A stretch of 64,000 nucleotides of DNA from an uncultured Lachnospiraceae bacterium (GTDB lineage: Bacteria > Bacillota > Clostridia > Lachnospirales > Lachnospiraceae), in the NCBI GenBank assembly GCA_910577175.1, contig CAJTLU010000015.1, positions 7,717 to 71,716 of the forward strand, written 5' to 3'. This document shows positions 17,105 through 26,429 of the stretch, piece after piece (position 1 is the first letter of the stretch; each line of letters starts with the position of its first letter). The position numbers and the translations under genes are program-made. The notes below the pieces were generated by a model. That model worked only from the letters and a program-made list of their open reading frames with translations. It was not told the origin of the DNA and made no database searches.

Positions 17105-18028
17105 TTACTGCACTTCCTTACCCTTTGGGGTATGTTCCCGCAATTTTCTGTATTCCCCGGGAGTCACCTGGAATGCCTCCTTGAATTTGCGGCAAAAATA
17201 GCCGATATTTTCAAAACCGGTATCCCGGGCGATAGAAGAAACCTTGTTCTCTGTAGTAACGAGAAGTTTTGCGGCATGTTTCAGTCTGTAATTCACCAGA
17301 TAGCTTATCGGAGAAGTATGAAGATATTTATTAAATAAATTCAGTACACTGTTCTTGCTCAGTGTCACAGTTTTTGCAATCTCTTCCAAAGAAACCGGAT
17401 GAAAATAATTTTTATGGATATACTGCATCATAATCTGCAGCTGTGCCTGCGTGCGTGCAGATGCCTGAGCTTCAGAAAGCTTCCCGGTTATGCGTACATT
17501 CTCATATAGTATACTCCACAATTTCAGGAGAAGCTCTATAGTTTTTATTTCACATAAGTCTCCGCTGTCCTGGACGGCAAATATGTCCAGCAGAAGATTC
17601 AGAATCTCCTTCTGCCAAGGTACATCGGAAGAAAATATCAGACACTCTATTGAAGAATCAAGGAGCGGCTGTATGTATTTCTGGTAGAGCAGGCTTTCTT
17701 CATGGGAAAGCAGCGACGGAGAAAACACGATATTAGGAATTATGGTGCTTTCTGTCGATTCAAAACGGTGAATCACCTGCGTATTGATAAATATACCTGT
17801 TCCGGCGTTTACAACATATCTGCCGCTTCCAATAAAAAATTCCGCAGTTCCTTTTTCAACAAACACAAATTCAACTTCAGAATGCCAGTGCCAGTCAATA
17901 CAGTGAAAATCAAACAACCAGATATCCTCCATATAGTATCGGAACGGATATTCTTCACTTCCATGGCGGATAGTTTCCCTTAATGTCTCATCTGTCCTGA
18001 TTTTCGTATATCCATCATTGATTTCCAT
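17105..18028 (-). CDS. AraC-family regulator with cupin sensor domain
   Basis: 307 residues. The N-terminal part is a cupin-type effector pocket, with IDWHWHSEVEFVFVEKG giving the metal/sugar-binding-like histidines and GTGIFINTQVIHRF. The C-terminal 100 residues carry the double helix-turn-helix (LEEIAKTVTLSKNSVLNLF and VSSIARDTGFENIGYFCRKF, then PGEYRK). GGAG precedes the ATG by 8 nt. It is divergent from the MFS transporter gene, so it probably controls sugar uptake by it (inference). Confidence 0.88.
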   Translation of the reverse strand: MEINDGYTKIRTDETLRETIRHGSEEYPFRYYMEDIWLFDFHCIDWHWHSEVEFVFVEKGTAEFFIGSGRYVVNAGTGIFINTQVIHRFESTESTIIPNIVFSPSLLSHEESLLYQKYIQPLLDSSIECLIFSSDVPWQKEILNLLLDIFAVQDSGDLCEIKTIELLLKLWSILYENVRITGKLSEAQASARTQAQLQIMMQYIHKNYFHPVSLEEIAKTVTLSKNSVLNLFNKYLHTSPISYLVNYRLKHAAKLLVTTENKVSSIARDTGFENIGYFCRKFKEAFQVTPGEYRKLREHTPKGKEVQ

Positions 18029-18145
18029 TTAGAATCTCCATTTTGTGATATTGTATAATAAACTTGGGAAATAATCTCTTACTTCCTCCTACCTTCCGTG
18101 ATATAATGCAATTACATAATAGCATTGAAAGGAAAGGAAGTCAAT

Positions 18146-19345
18146 ATGGTCAAAAATTATAAAAAAACGCTGACGGCTTGTTATCTGGGATTTATTACAC
18201 AGGCAATCGCAGCTAATTTTGCACCGCTGTTATTTCTTAAGTTCCATACGGATTATGGCATTCCGTTGGGAAAAATTGCCCTTATCCCTGCAACATTCTT
18301 TCTGACGCAGCTGATTGTGGACATTTTATGCGCTCCTCTTGCAGACCGCATAGGTTACCGCAAATGCGTCGTAGCTTCCGAATTATGTTCTGCCGCCGGA
18401 CTTACAGGTCTTGCATTTTTACCGGAGCTTTTCCCCGATTCCTTTGCCGGCATTCTCATTAGTGTAATTATTTATGCAATCGGGAGCGGTCTGATTGAGG
18501 TTTTAGGCAGTCCCATTGTGGAAGCGTGTCCTTTCGAACATAAAGAAGCCGCTATGAGCCTGCTTCACTCGTTTTATTGCTGGGGCTCCGTAGCGGTCAT
18601 ACTTATCTCCACTCTTTTTTTCACGGTATTCGGTATCGGCAGCTGGAAATGGCTTGCCTGCCTATGGGCGCTCCTGCCTCTTTACAATATCTACAATTTT
18701 GCAACGTGCCCTATCGAGCACCCTGTAGCTGACGGCAAGAGTACAAAAACAGGCAGCTTGCTCCGCATCCCGTTGTTTTGGATTGCAATTATCCTGATGA
18801 TATGTGCAGGAGCTTCTGAACTGTCTATGGCTCAATGGGCCTCTGCCTATGCCGAATCAGCCCTTGGATTGTCAAAAGCGGCGGGCGACCTGGCAGGTCC
18901 CTGCATGTTTGCTGTAATGATGGGGATTAGCCGGGTTATTTATGGAAAATATGGCGACCGGCTGAATCTGACAAAATTCATGCTTGGCTCCGGCTGTCTT
19001 TGCCTCCTCTGTTACATTGCGGCCTCTGTATCGAATGCGCCTGTCATCGGACTGATTGGCTGCATCCTCTGCGGTTTTTCCGTCGGTATTATGTGGCCGG
19101 GAACCATCAGCATCTGTTCCGGGCGGATTCCTACCGGAGGAACGGCTATGTTTGCTTTACTGGCTATGGCAGGCGACCTTGGCGGAGCATTCGGTCCGGG
19201 CTTAGTCGGTAATATTACTCAGAATGCAGACAACAATCTACAGAAAGGAATGCTGGCAGGCTGCATCTTTCCGTTGGTATTAATCCTATCCCTTCTTATA
19301 ATGAAAGGCTTACGGAAAGATAAAACAGTACAAAACAAAACATAA
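18146..19345 (+). CDS. MFS transporter, probably for a sugar
   Basis: About 399 residues with 12 predicted membrane helices. The cytoplasmic loop LADRIGYRK between helices 2 and 3 is the MFS A-motif. Overall character (few charges, GSGLIEVLGSPIVEA, a second-half YGKYGDRLN loop) is like fucose-permease-type carriers. The start is placed at 18146, where AAAGGAAG is just upstream; an in-frame TTG further out has no support. A TATAAT lies near 18102. The divergent AraC-type cupin regulator suggests an inducible carbohydrate carrier; the substrate cannot be told. Confidence 0.82.
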   Translation: MVKNYKKTLTACYLGFITQAIAANFAPLLFLKFHTDYGIPLGKIALIPATFFLTQLIVDILCAPLADRIGYRKCVVASELCSAAGLTGLAFLPELFPDSFAGILISVIIYAIGSGLIEVLGSPIVEACPFEHKEAAMSLLHSFYCWGSVAVILISTLFFTVFGIGSWKWLACLWALLPLYNIYNFATCPIEHPVADGKSTKTGSLLRIPLFWIAIILMICAGASELSMAQWASAYAESALGLSKAAGDLAGPCMFAVMMGISRVIYGKYGDRLNLTKFMLGSGCLCLLCYIAASVSNAPVIGLIGCILCGFSVGIMWPGTISICSGRIPTGGTAMFALLAMAGDLGGAFGPGLVGNITQNADNNLQKGMLAGCIFPLVLILSLLIMKGLRKDKTVQNKT

Positions 19346-19398
19346 CGAAACCTCTTCCCTGCCGCGGAAAGATACTGCCGAATCAGATTCTTACAAAA

Positions 19399-19427
19399 GG
19401 GGCTGCGCTTCATGCGACAGCCCCTTT
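19399..19427. terminator. Bidirectional terminator between MFS and ABC genes
   Basis: GGGGCTG (19399) pairs with CAGCCCC (19418-19424), with A-run before and T-run after. The loop contains GCTTCATGC, as in the terminators at 2598 and 37989. Confidence 0.8.
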
Positions 19428-19435
19428 ACTTCCCG

Positions 19436-21523
19436 CTAATCGAAGAGGAACGAAAGGTCCGCATTCTTATCCAGCCGGAAGATATAGCGTTCATAGCTGT
19501 TGTAGCCGGGAACCGGAATATCCAGAACTACCCTGTGGTATTCCTTCCCCATACTTGTATATCCATAATCCCAAAGGGCCTCCCAATCACAAAGCTCATA
19601 AACTGCCTGCCAGTCCTCCGGCTTTACCTCCAGACCTTCCCTATTATAATCCGCGTCATAGTTTGAACCGCCAGTCATCCGAAAGGAACCATCGTCAGAA
19701 TAATACCCTTCTACAGAATTCGTATCTTCTCCCGAATAGTTCCAGAACAGACTCATCGTCTCATCCCCGGTCCACTCATAGTTCTTTTCCGTAGAAAAAC
19801 CGCGCGCCTCTAAAAACTGCAGCGTTTCTGTATACGACGCATACAACGGAACATCAACTGTGGACCTGCGTGATGCTATCACAACCGACATAGTAAGCGA
19901 CGCCACCGGCACGTTCTTTGTTTTCTCTTCCAGTGTCAGTCTGCCTACCTCCCTTTGCAGGATTTCCAGCAATTCTTCCTTTTCCTCCAAAGACATCCTC
20001 ATAGCAATCTGATTCATGGCATACTTCGCCGTTACTGTCTGGAGCGTTTCTGCCGGTATGGTGTAGACACCAGCATACTGGCACTGCTTATATTCCGGAC
20101 TCTCGTACACCGGTGCCAGCACTTCTTCCCGCAATCCGGCAGAGCGGTACATACGGTAAACCGTTTTCCCGTTTTTCAGGCGGTATGCCACCTCTACCGT
20201 GAGCCAGTTCCCATGCACCTTACGGGTGCTGTCCCAATATTCCTCCGTATCCTTTACCAGAGTTTCCAGATACGGATACACTGTCTCTATCTCTGTGAGG
20301 CTCATTTCATGGATTTTACTTATATTTTCAATACCCTTATCGTCTTTCTGTTCAACGTATTTCAGAATATTTCCGTATCCGTCAAGCCCCGTCACATCAA
20401 TTGCAACCGATGCAAGCTTTTTCCTATCCGGAAGATACCTGTCATACCCGACTACGTCATACCGCATCAACAGCACAAATGTGACCGACACCGCTGTACA
20501 GACGAACATAGAAAGCTTATGCGCAAAGCACTTCCGGATATCGTAATGATAAACGCTTTCAATAAACATATGGCCCAGCAGCACACCCAGAATGGTTCCA
20601 AATATCATCCAACCTGGCAGCTGCCCTTCCCTATAGCTATCTGCCATATAGTAGAAGAGCAGTCCGATGCAAGAACCTGACAGCACCACTGCCGACACAC
20701 GGAATACCGGCTTTAATTCCGGGAACGCAATCGCCTTTCCCGCTCCTTCAGAAGGACGTATCCGGTACAAAAGCAGGGCTACCGCAAACAGAATCGCCGT
20801 ACACAAAAGCTCCTGCAGCAACATGGAGGTCTCCGGATGTATCACCGTATTGACGTAAAAATAGCCTGGCGAAAGAAAGCGCAGCGCATGCAGCCTCGAA
20901 TAAACATCAGAGTAATAGCTGTACGTATCAAAAAACGCACTTTCAAAGGCATTATACAGATATACGGTTATCGCGGTAATGCCAAAGCACCAGCCACTGA
21001 CCGCAAAAAACACAACCAGATTTCCTGCTGCAACGACACACAGGATAAATGTGGTATATACAATCAGGTATCCCAGGAAATGTACCACAAACCCCTGCAT
21101 CGCGGTACACAGAACTTCTGTATCAAAGTTACCGCTGACTGCAATAATCAGGAAGCTTACCAGCAACATTACCAAATACGGTACCAGGTAAATCAAAACA
21201 CCATTGAGATACCGGATGAGAAAAGAACGCGTTCTCTTTACCGGAAGAGCATGGAAAAAGTCTACTTTTTTCTTTGAGAACAAATACCCGAAGCCGCTGA
21301 CCGCACAAATCAGGGCGCCTGTCACCGTTACGATTACAAACCATACATTTTGTGCCTGCAACATCTGTGGCAAATCCCGTACGCTGCTGTCATCGCTTGT
21401 CACCATCATGGCAATGATAATCGGCACCGGCAATACGAATACAACAAAAGCCAGAACGATTGTCCAGAGCCTCTGCCGCAGATCCTCCCACATCAGCTTA
21501 AAGAATGAGCTTCTTGAAGTCAT
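19436..21523 (-). CDS. ABC transporter permease (large, DUF6449-like)
   Basis: About 695 residues. The first half has about eight hydrophobic helices (FKLMWEDLRQRLWTIVLAFV..., then KKKVDFFHALPVKRTRS, the short loop typical of these exporters). The second half from about residue 400 is a soluble extracytoplasmic domain rich in Tyr and Glu. The start at 21523 has GGAGG 9 nt upstream and lies 26 bp inside the end of the ATPase gene, so the two are translationally coupled. With the YtrA-type regulator this is the common Gram-positive GntR / ATPase / permease arrangement for cell-envelope stress. Confidence 0.82.
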   Translation of the reverse strand: MTSRSSFFKLMWEDLRQRLWTIVLAFVVFVLPVPIIIAMMVTSDDSSVRDLPQMLQAQNVWFVIVTVTGALICAVSGFGYLFSKKKVDFFHALPVKRTRSFLIRYLNGVLIYLVPYLVMLLVSFLIIAVSGNFDTEVLCTAMQGFVVHFLGYLIVYTTFILCVVAAGNLVVFFAVSGWCFGITAITVYLYNAFESAFFDTYSYYSDVYSRLHALRFLSPGYFYVNTVIHPETSMLLQELLCTAILFAVALLLYRIRPSEGAGKAIAFPELKPVFRVSAVVLSGSCIGLLFYYMADSYREGQLPGWMIFGTILGVLLGHMFIESVYHYDIRKCFAHKLSMFVCTAVSVTFVLLMRYDVVGYDRYLPDRKKLASVAIDVTGLDGYGNILKYVEQKDDKGIENISKIHEMSLTEIETVYPYLETLVKDTEEYWDSTRKVHGNWLTVEVAYRLKNGKTVYRMYRSAGLREEVLAPVYESPEYKQCQYAGVYTIPAETLQTVTAKYAMNQIAMRMSLEEKEELLEILQREVGRLTLEEKTKNVPVASLTMSVVIASRRSTVDVPLYASYTETLQFLEARGFSTEKNYEWTGDETMSLFWNYSGEDTNSVEGYYSDDGSFRMTGGSNYDADYNREGLEVKPEDWQAVYELCDWEALWDYGYTSMGKEYHRVVLDIPVPGYNSYERYIFRLDKNADLSFLFD

Positions 21524-22400
21524 ACCCTGCCACCTCCGTTTCACTGATAAAAATCTCCTCCAGGGTCAGCGGAAGCATTTCAAAAAATACCGGCTCTGCC
21601 GCTGCCACACGTGCTTCAATTTCCTCCCGGACACCGCGTACCGTAAAGGTCTGCAGACGTCCGCGCCGCTCCTTTGCTATTACCTCCAGACCAAGCAGGA
21701 CTCTTGACGCCTGCTCCTCATCTTCAAATACGCACTGCAGCTTATGAATCCCGGTCCGCATTTCCTCAAGGTCCCGGGAAAGCAGCACACCGCCCTTATG
21801 AAGCAGTCCGATATGGTCGCAGATATCCTCTAACTCCCTTAAATTATGGGAAGCCAGCACCGGCGTCAGTCCCCGCTCCGTTATCTCCTTTGCAAAAATA
21901 CTCTTGACCGCCTGCCGCATCACCGGGTCCAAGCCGTCAAAGGTCTCATCACAGAGCAGATACTTCGTCCCGGCGCATACCCCGAGCAAAATCGACACCT
22001 GCTTTTTCATTCCCTTGGAAAAGGTGCTGACCTTCCGGCAAAGAGGCAGTCCTAACTGGTCCAGAAGCTCCAGATACCGCTTACGATGAAAGCCTGCGTA
22101 TACTGCGCCATAATAATCCGCCATATCAACCGGCGTTCCGTTATTTAAGTAATACGCATCGTCGGAAATATAAAATACGTCCCTCTTTGCTGCCGGATTC
22201 TCATAAACCGGTCTGTCGTCTATCGTAATGGTCCCTTCATCCGCTTTCAAAACACCTGCCATCATCCGGAGCAGCGTAGACTTCCCGGCGCCGTTCGTCC
22301 CCACCATTCCAAACACAAGGCCTTCCTTAATCTCTACTGAAACCCTGTCTGTCGCTAAAATCCCATCAAACCGCTTGGTTATGTTTTCTGCCTTAATCAT
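21498..22400 (-). CDS. ABC transporter ATP-binding protein
   Basis: About 300 residues with Walker A GTNGAGKSTLLRMMAG, signature TFSKGMKKQ (a degenerate LSGGQ typical of the YtrB/BcrA-like class), Walker B KYLLCDETFDGLDP and the switch histidine in LASHNL. The C-terminal 80 residues are the extra regulatory tail of this group. The start at 22400 has AGGAGG upstream and overlaps the GntR stop. It powers the downstream permease. Confidence 0.9.
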   Translation of the reverse strand: MIKAENITKRFDGILATDRVSVEIKEGLVFGMVGTNGAGKSTLLRMMAGVLKADEGTITIDDRPVYENPAAKRDVFYISDDAYYLNNGTPVDMADYYGAVYAGFHRKRYLELLDQLGLPLCRKVSTFSKGMKKQVSILLGVCAGTKYLLCDETFDGLDPVMRQAVKSIFAKEITERGLTPVLASHNLRELEDICDHIGLLHKGGVLLSRDLEEMRTGIHKLQCVFEDEEQASRVLLGLEVIAKERRGRLQTFTVRGVREEIEARVAAAEPVFFEMLPLTLEEIFISETEVAGYDFKKLIL

Positions 22401-22815
22401 ACGCTTCACCTCCTGTACGTTTTTCCTGCAGAGCCTTCCGCATGTCTGTTGCTTCGTTCTGCCATGCCGCATCAAACAGCCGGCTTACTTTGTCTTTCGG
22501 TATCCCTGCTTCCTTTGCCTTCCACACTAAGCTGCACACCTCTTTCTCCAGTTCCTTTTCCCGCAGCGCCAAAAGAGCGCTGGCATCTGCCACAAAGTTT
22601 CCCTTTCCTTTCACGGCATAAATCACGCCGCGGCGCTCCAGCTCGGTATAGGCGCGCTGAATCGTATTCGGGTTAATGGAAAGCTCCATCGCCAGATTCC
22701 GCACGCTGGGAAGCGGTTCGTCCTTTTCCAGTACGCCGCACAGCACAAGGCTCTGGAAACGCTCTGCTACCTGCTCATAAATCGGTCTCCGGTCCGTGTA
22801 ATCAATCACAATCAT
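22393..22815 (-). CDS. GntR/YtrA-family regulator
   Basis: About 140 residues: a winged helix (PIYEQVAERFQSLV..., LPSVRNLAMELSINPNTIQR, AYTELERRGVIYAVKGKGNF) followed by the short helical tail of the YtrA subgroup, without a separate ligand domain. The start at 22815 matches the family's usual N-terminus and has a GGGTGATG-type site. It heads the operon with the ATPase and permease and almost certainly represses it by binding the palindrome at 22886-22912. Confidence 0.9.
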   Translation of the reverse strand: MIVIDYTDRRPIYEQVAERFQSLVLCGVLEKDEPLPSVRNLAMELSINPNTIQRAYTELERRGVIYAVKGKGNFVADASALLALREKELEKEVCSLVWKAKEAGIPKDKVSRLFDAAWQNEATDMRKALQEKRTGGEAYD

Positions 22816-22885
22816 GCCATCACCCTGTATCCTTTCTTTCCAGCTGCCGCACTGGCAGGCGGAATATTTTGCAGTCCTCAAGAAT

Positions 22886-22912
22886 AACTGTATTAGTATT
22901 CTTAGTACAGTT
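22886..22912 (-). promoter_or_regulatory. Operator palindrome of the GntR/ABC operon
   Basis: An imperfect inverted repeat (AACTGTACTA ... TACTAATACAGTT on the minus strand) lies just downstream of the -10 box, where a bound repressor blocks initiation. Its form matches YtrA-type GntR boxes (TGTACTA/TAGTACA-like). Confidence 0.7.
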
Positions 22913-22914
22913 AG

Positions 22915-22943
22915 AGTATAACATAAGACAGTCCCCCTGTCAA
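22915..22943 (-). promoter_or_regulatory. Promoter of the GntR/ABC operon
   Basis: Minus strand TTGACA (22938-22943), 17 bp, TATACT (22915-22920), nearly consensus. Confidence 0.8.
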
Positions 22944-23011
22944 CGGAAAACTATCTTATCTGTCTGACCGTTTAGCGTTCCCGCATGAAAGGAAAGATGC
23001 CTGAGTTGTCT

Positions 23012-23185
23012 TCATATCAATTCTAAACAAGTCTTTTTTCTGATTTTCATAAGATACTCTGATAACTGCTCATCCGAAAAAACAACGGAACATGTATTAT
23101 CGGGATGAACCATTCCGGTTTGATGAAATGGAGACTCATCAGCTTGTTGGGAATATCCCAAACCCTCATACAAGTTAATCCATAT
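23012..23185 (-). pseudogene. In-frame open extension after the GNAT stop codon
   Basis: After the TGA of the GNAT gene (23186-23188) the same frame stays open for 57 codons to a second TGA at 23012. The translation (INLYEGLGYSQQADESPF near its start, ending in IRKKTCLELI) looks coding and AT-rich like the GNAT gene. It may be the 3' remnant of another acetyltransferase or an extension lost to a nonsense change. No start codon with a ribosome site was seen. Confidence 0.4.
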
Positions 23186-23596
23186 TCAATAAATTTTTAA
23201 AAAAGCCCTAGAATCTATATCAGTATCCATCATAAACCCTACTGATTTATAAAACTGAATGGTTTTTTCTGTATTGTCGGTCATCAGTGCTTTTTGATAA
23301 ACATTTTTGTATTCAAAGAGTATTTTTTCAAGCAACAATGTGCCGATGCCTTTTCGTTGATATTCCGGCAATACGATAATATCTTGGATATAAACCATCG
23401 AATATCCATCTCCCACCACTCGTATAATACCAACCAATTTATCTGCATCGTATGCTCCCAATATTTTCAATGAATGTTTATAGGCATTTGTCAGCATAGA
23501 AGGATTTGAAGTATAATTTGACCAACCAACACTATCGTATAGATTTAGAATTTCTCCTTCGTTATATACCGAATATTCTTTAATAGTAAACTGCAT
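23186..23596 (-). CDS. GNAT-family N-acetyltransferase
   Basis: 136 residues, close to the usual size of its group. Acetyl-CoA site: DIIVLPEYQRKGIGTLLLEK, the Q/RxxGxG/A loop, and the C-terminal FYKSVGFMMD stretch. The start at 23596 has GGAGG 6 nt upstream. The substrate is unknown. The gene is clearly richer in A+T and uses more AT-ending codons than the ABC operon beside it, suggesting it was acquired. The gene is monocistronic and lies at the left edge of an accessory stretch. Confidence 0.85.
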   Translation of the reverse strand: MQFTIKEYSVYNEGEILNLYDSVGWSNYTSNPSMLTNAYKHSLKILGAYDADKLVGIIRVVGDGYSMVYIQDIIVLPEYQRKGIGTLLLEKILFEYKNVYQKALMTDNTEKTIQFYKSVGFMMDTDIDSRAFLKIY

Positions 23597-23756
23597 ATGA
23601 AACCTCCAATCAATCATTATCAAATTTGTATGTTAAGTATATTATAGCTTTCGATTCTCACATTGAAAGGAAATATCCATCCTCTACACCTCCACAAATT
23701 CATATTTATCTATCAAACCATCTAAAATCCCTGCATTTTCAAGGCATTACGCCTGT

Positions 23757-23873
23757 CTAACGCTCAAACCTCATGTATCTGCCCTTGCTTTTGCCCTTAC
23801 GAGCCGAAACGAGGGCAAATCTTTCTTCTCCGCCGACCACCTTATCCGGCAGTCTTGCAGTAATACGCTTCAC
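23757..23873 (-). pseudogene. Short degraded coding remnant
   Basis: A 38-codon frame on the minus strand (KRITARLPDKVVGGEERFAL, ending RYMRFER) and, overlapping in another frame further upstream (about 23875-24000), LNKKQYAHIAGAVSMRERD. Together these read like a frameshifted gene. I do not recognise the family. The remaining sequence between 23597 and 24023 shows nothing else. Confidence 0.35.
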
Positions 23874-24023
23874 CTCCCTTGTAGCGTGAGCTCCGGTTTC
23901 CGCTGCTATCCCGTTCCCTCATCGAAACGGCCCCGGCAATATGCGCATACTGTTTTTTATTCAGAAACAGCATACATTTTTCGCCACGGTATATACAGAT
24001 TTTTTCTAATGGCGCTTTTTCTT

Positions 24024-25205
24024 TTATTTGAGAAACAGATGGACGGACAGTTCCTGTCCCTGTAACGATACATCGACCTCGCCCCCGTGGAGTTCCACGA
24101 TGCGTTTTACAATGGCAAGCCCCAGCCCGGAGCTTTGGGGAGTGCTTCTGGCCCGATCTCCGCAGTAGAAGCGCTCAAAGATTCGGTCAGGCTCAATGCT
24201 GTGAGCATCCGTCAATCGGTTCGTGATACAGATATGGAGTCGACCCGTGTCCTGTGCCGTCACGGTTACCGGAGCGGAACGATCGGCATATCTGCAGGCG
24301 TTGTCCAGCAGATTCTGAAACACCCGTACCATCTGCTGCGTATTGATATAGGCGGCATGGCTTTTCGTCTCCAGCTGCCATGAAAGCGTCAGACCCTCTG
24401 CTTCCATAAGAATTTTATATTCATATAGGATATGCCGCAGAAGTTCCAGCACATCCCTTTTCTCCATGTCAGGAAACCGGTCAGCGGAACTCAGCTTTGT
24501 ATATTCAAACAGTTCGTTAATCAGCCCGTTAAGCCCCGTCAGACGCCGTTCTACCACTTCAATATATTCATCAAAGCGCTGCCTGTCTTCGGGTCCCGTC
24601 TCCTTCAACAGCTCCACATAGCCGATGATTGAGGTAAGCGGACTGCGCAGATCATGGGAGACATTGGTAATCAGCTCATTTTTGCTCTGTTGCTGTCTTT
24701 TTTCCCTTTCCTCCTTTTCTCTGAGCTGGACGGACATCTCGTTGATGACGGCGCACAACTGGGTGATTTCATCGTCCCCCTGCAGTTCCATGCTCCTTCC
24801 AAAGCCCTCCTCCCGAATCTTCTGAATTTCCTGAGACAGGTACTCCACATACCTGACCCTGCGGTTAATCCTGACGGAAAAGGAGACAACAAAGCATATC
24901 ATGGGAAGCGCCACTGTCAGTACCGACTGGAGATATTCGGCGGCAATGAAGTATCCATAGCCCAGCTTATCAAAAAAATCCCACATCCTGGAATGGAGCA
25001 GACGCTTCTCCATGGTCAGTACCACCGTCAGCACCGCCAGGCTGATAACAAGGGAAACGCAGGCTGCCTTCAGGAAATATGCCGTGAGGCGTTTTCGGAA
25101 TGAGGAGGACCGTCTTCTGTAAACCAGAAAAATCACGAAAACCGTTCCTCCGATAACAATGCCGTTGATTAAAATATAGTTTGGAATTATCTTAAATAGC
25201 GTCAT
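24024..25205 (-). CDS. VanS-like sensor histidine kinase
   Basis: About 393 residues with membrane segments at about 9-28, 44-64 and 93-113, a HAMP-like linker, a HisKA domain with the phospho-acceptor His near 184 (NVSHDLRSPLTSIIGY) and a HATPase_c domain (QNLLDNACRYAD; SSGLGLAIVKRI). The ATG overlaps the regulator stop (ATGA), so the pair is co-translated. It has little extracytoplasmic sequence, so it probably senses within or at the membrane. The kinase belongs to a four-gene operon with VTT-domain and methyltransferase genes. Confidence 0.9.
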   Translation of the reverse strand: MTLFKIIPNYILINGIVIGGTVFVIFLVYRRRSSSFRKRLTAYFLKAACVSLVISLAVLTVVLTMEKRLLHSRMWDFFDKLGYGYFIAAEYLQSVLTVALPMICFVVSFSVRINRRVRYVEYLSQEIQKIREEGFGRSMELQGDDEITQLCAVINEMSVQLREKEEREKRQQQSKNELITNVSHDLRSPLTSIIGYVELLKETGPEDRQRFDEYIEVVERRLTGLNGLINELFEYTKLSSADRFPDMEKRDVLELLRHILYEYKILMEAEGLTLSWQLETKSHAAYINTQQMVRVFQNLLDNACRYADRSAPVTVTAQDTGRLHICITNRLTDAHSIEPDRIFERFYCGDRARSTPQSSGLGLAIVKRIVELHGGEVDVSLQGQELSVHLFLK

Positions 25206-25885
25206 ATCTGATACCCTCTTCCCCAACAGGTTTTGATAAAATCCGAATGTGCATTATCCCAGTTCAGTTTATTACGGAGATTGGCAATATGCATCATCAC
25301 AGTATTTTCCGAACAGAAAAATTCTTCATGCCATACCGCTTCATAAATCTGCGCCATGGTCAACACCTGTCCCTTGTTTCGCAGCATATATTCCAGGATG
25401 TCATACTCCTTGCGCGTCAGCCTCACTTCCCGTCCGCTTACCCATACCTGGCGGCTTTCCATGTCCACCGTCAGGTCCTCCGTCTGGAGTGTGTGCGCCG
25501 GCTCTTCCGTATCATTGTACTGTTTATAGCGGCGGAGCTGGGCTTTGATGCGAGCAAGAAGCTCAATGGGCTTAAAAGGCTTCGTCACGTAATCGTCTCC
25601 TCCCACCGTGAGACCTTGTATTATGTCTATATCTTCCGTTTTTGCCGACATAAATATAATTGGCATTTTGCTTTTTTCCCTTATTTGCAGACAAGCGCTG
25701 ATACCGTCAATTCCCGGCATCATCACATCCATCAGGATCAAATCCACCTGATAATGCTCCAGGATATCCAGCGCCTGCGCTGCATTTTCACAGGCGAGGT
25801 AACGGTAGCCCTCATTGCCCAGATAGATGCCCAGAAGCCTGCGGATGTCTTTATCATCGTCAACAACCAATATAAATTCTTTCAT
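25202..25885 (-). CDS. OmpR/VanR-family response regulator
   Basis: 227 residues: receiver domain with phospho-acceptor Asp53 (LILMDVMMPGID), conserved Lys in VTKPFKP, and a C-terminal winged helix (RLTRKEYDILEYMLRNKGQV). The start at 25885 overlaps the VTT gene's stop as ATGA; the longer ORF simply runs through that gene. Its likely targets include its own operon; direct repeats at 27081-27102 are candidate sites. Confidence 0.9.
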   Translation of the reverse strand: MKEFILVVDDDKDIRRLLGIYLGNEGYRYLACENAAQALDILEHYQVDLILMDVMMPGIDGISACLQIREKSKMPIIFMSAKTEDIDIIQGLTVGGDDYVTKPFKPIELLARIKAQLRRYKQYNDTEEPAHTLQTEDLTVDMESRQVWVSGREVRLTRKEYDILEYMLRNKGQVLTMAQIYEAVWHEEFFCSENTVMMHIANLRNKLNWDNAHSDFIKTCWGRGYQI

Positions 25886-26406
25886 GATAGCTTTGCTTCT
25901 CCCTTTTTGTAGAAATGCTGCAAAACCGCCGAGGCAAGGAACATGAGCAGAAGCTCCACAGCGATCACCTGCCATCGCCTCAGACCGCACAAGTCGCCAA
26001 GAAAACCCGAAAAGGCAATCATACCGATGGATATGCTTTTAGCAATTATACCAATTTTCAGAAGCTGAGGCAACGATATTTTCAAAAAAGCAGAGCCTGC
26101 ACAGAGCACTTCATCGGACACAAGCGGAACAATCAGCAGTATACCAAGAATCCAAAAGCGGTACCGCCCCATCAGCTGCTTTAACCACGCAAGCTGCCTT
26201 CTCTCTTTTTTCCCCTTTAAAATACGATGTGCAATCAATGAAGATAAGGAATACATAATCGCCAAGCCCAGCACGGAGCCTGTGACCCCAAAGAAAAAGG
26301 CCCCCAGGCTGCCAATCTGTCTGGTTCCCCACAGTATCACTGCCGTTTCCGGCACCGGAACACAGATAGGGAGCAGCACACAAGCAAGAAAATAGACGCA
26401 CCACAT
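25882..26406 (-). CDS. VTT/DedA-like small membrane protein
   Basis: 174 residues with about four to five hydrophobic segments. The pattern of a glycine-rich first half (GTRQIGSLGAFFFGVTGSVLG) and a re-entrant-like second half (IVPLVSDEVLCAGSAFLKIS) resembles VTT (SNARE-associated) proteins, which move lipids or lipid-linked intermediates across the membrane. AGGAGG precedes the ATG. It lies 23 bp after the methyltransferase and overlaps the response regulator, consistent with a shared role in envelope modification. Confidence 0.7.
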   Translation of the reverse strand: MWCVYFLACVLLPICVPVPETAVILWGTRQIGSLGAFFFGVTGSVLGLAIMYSLSSLIAHRILKGKKERRQLAWLKQLMGRYRFWILGILLIVPLVSDEVLCAGSAFLKISLPQLLKIGIIAKSISIGMIAFSGFLGDLCGLRRWQVIAVELLLMFLASAVLQHFYKKGEAKLS

Positions 26407-26429
26407 AACGACACCTCCTAATATTTAGT

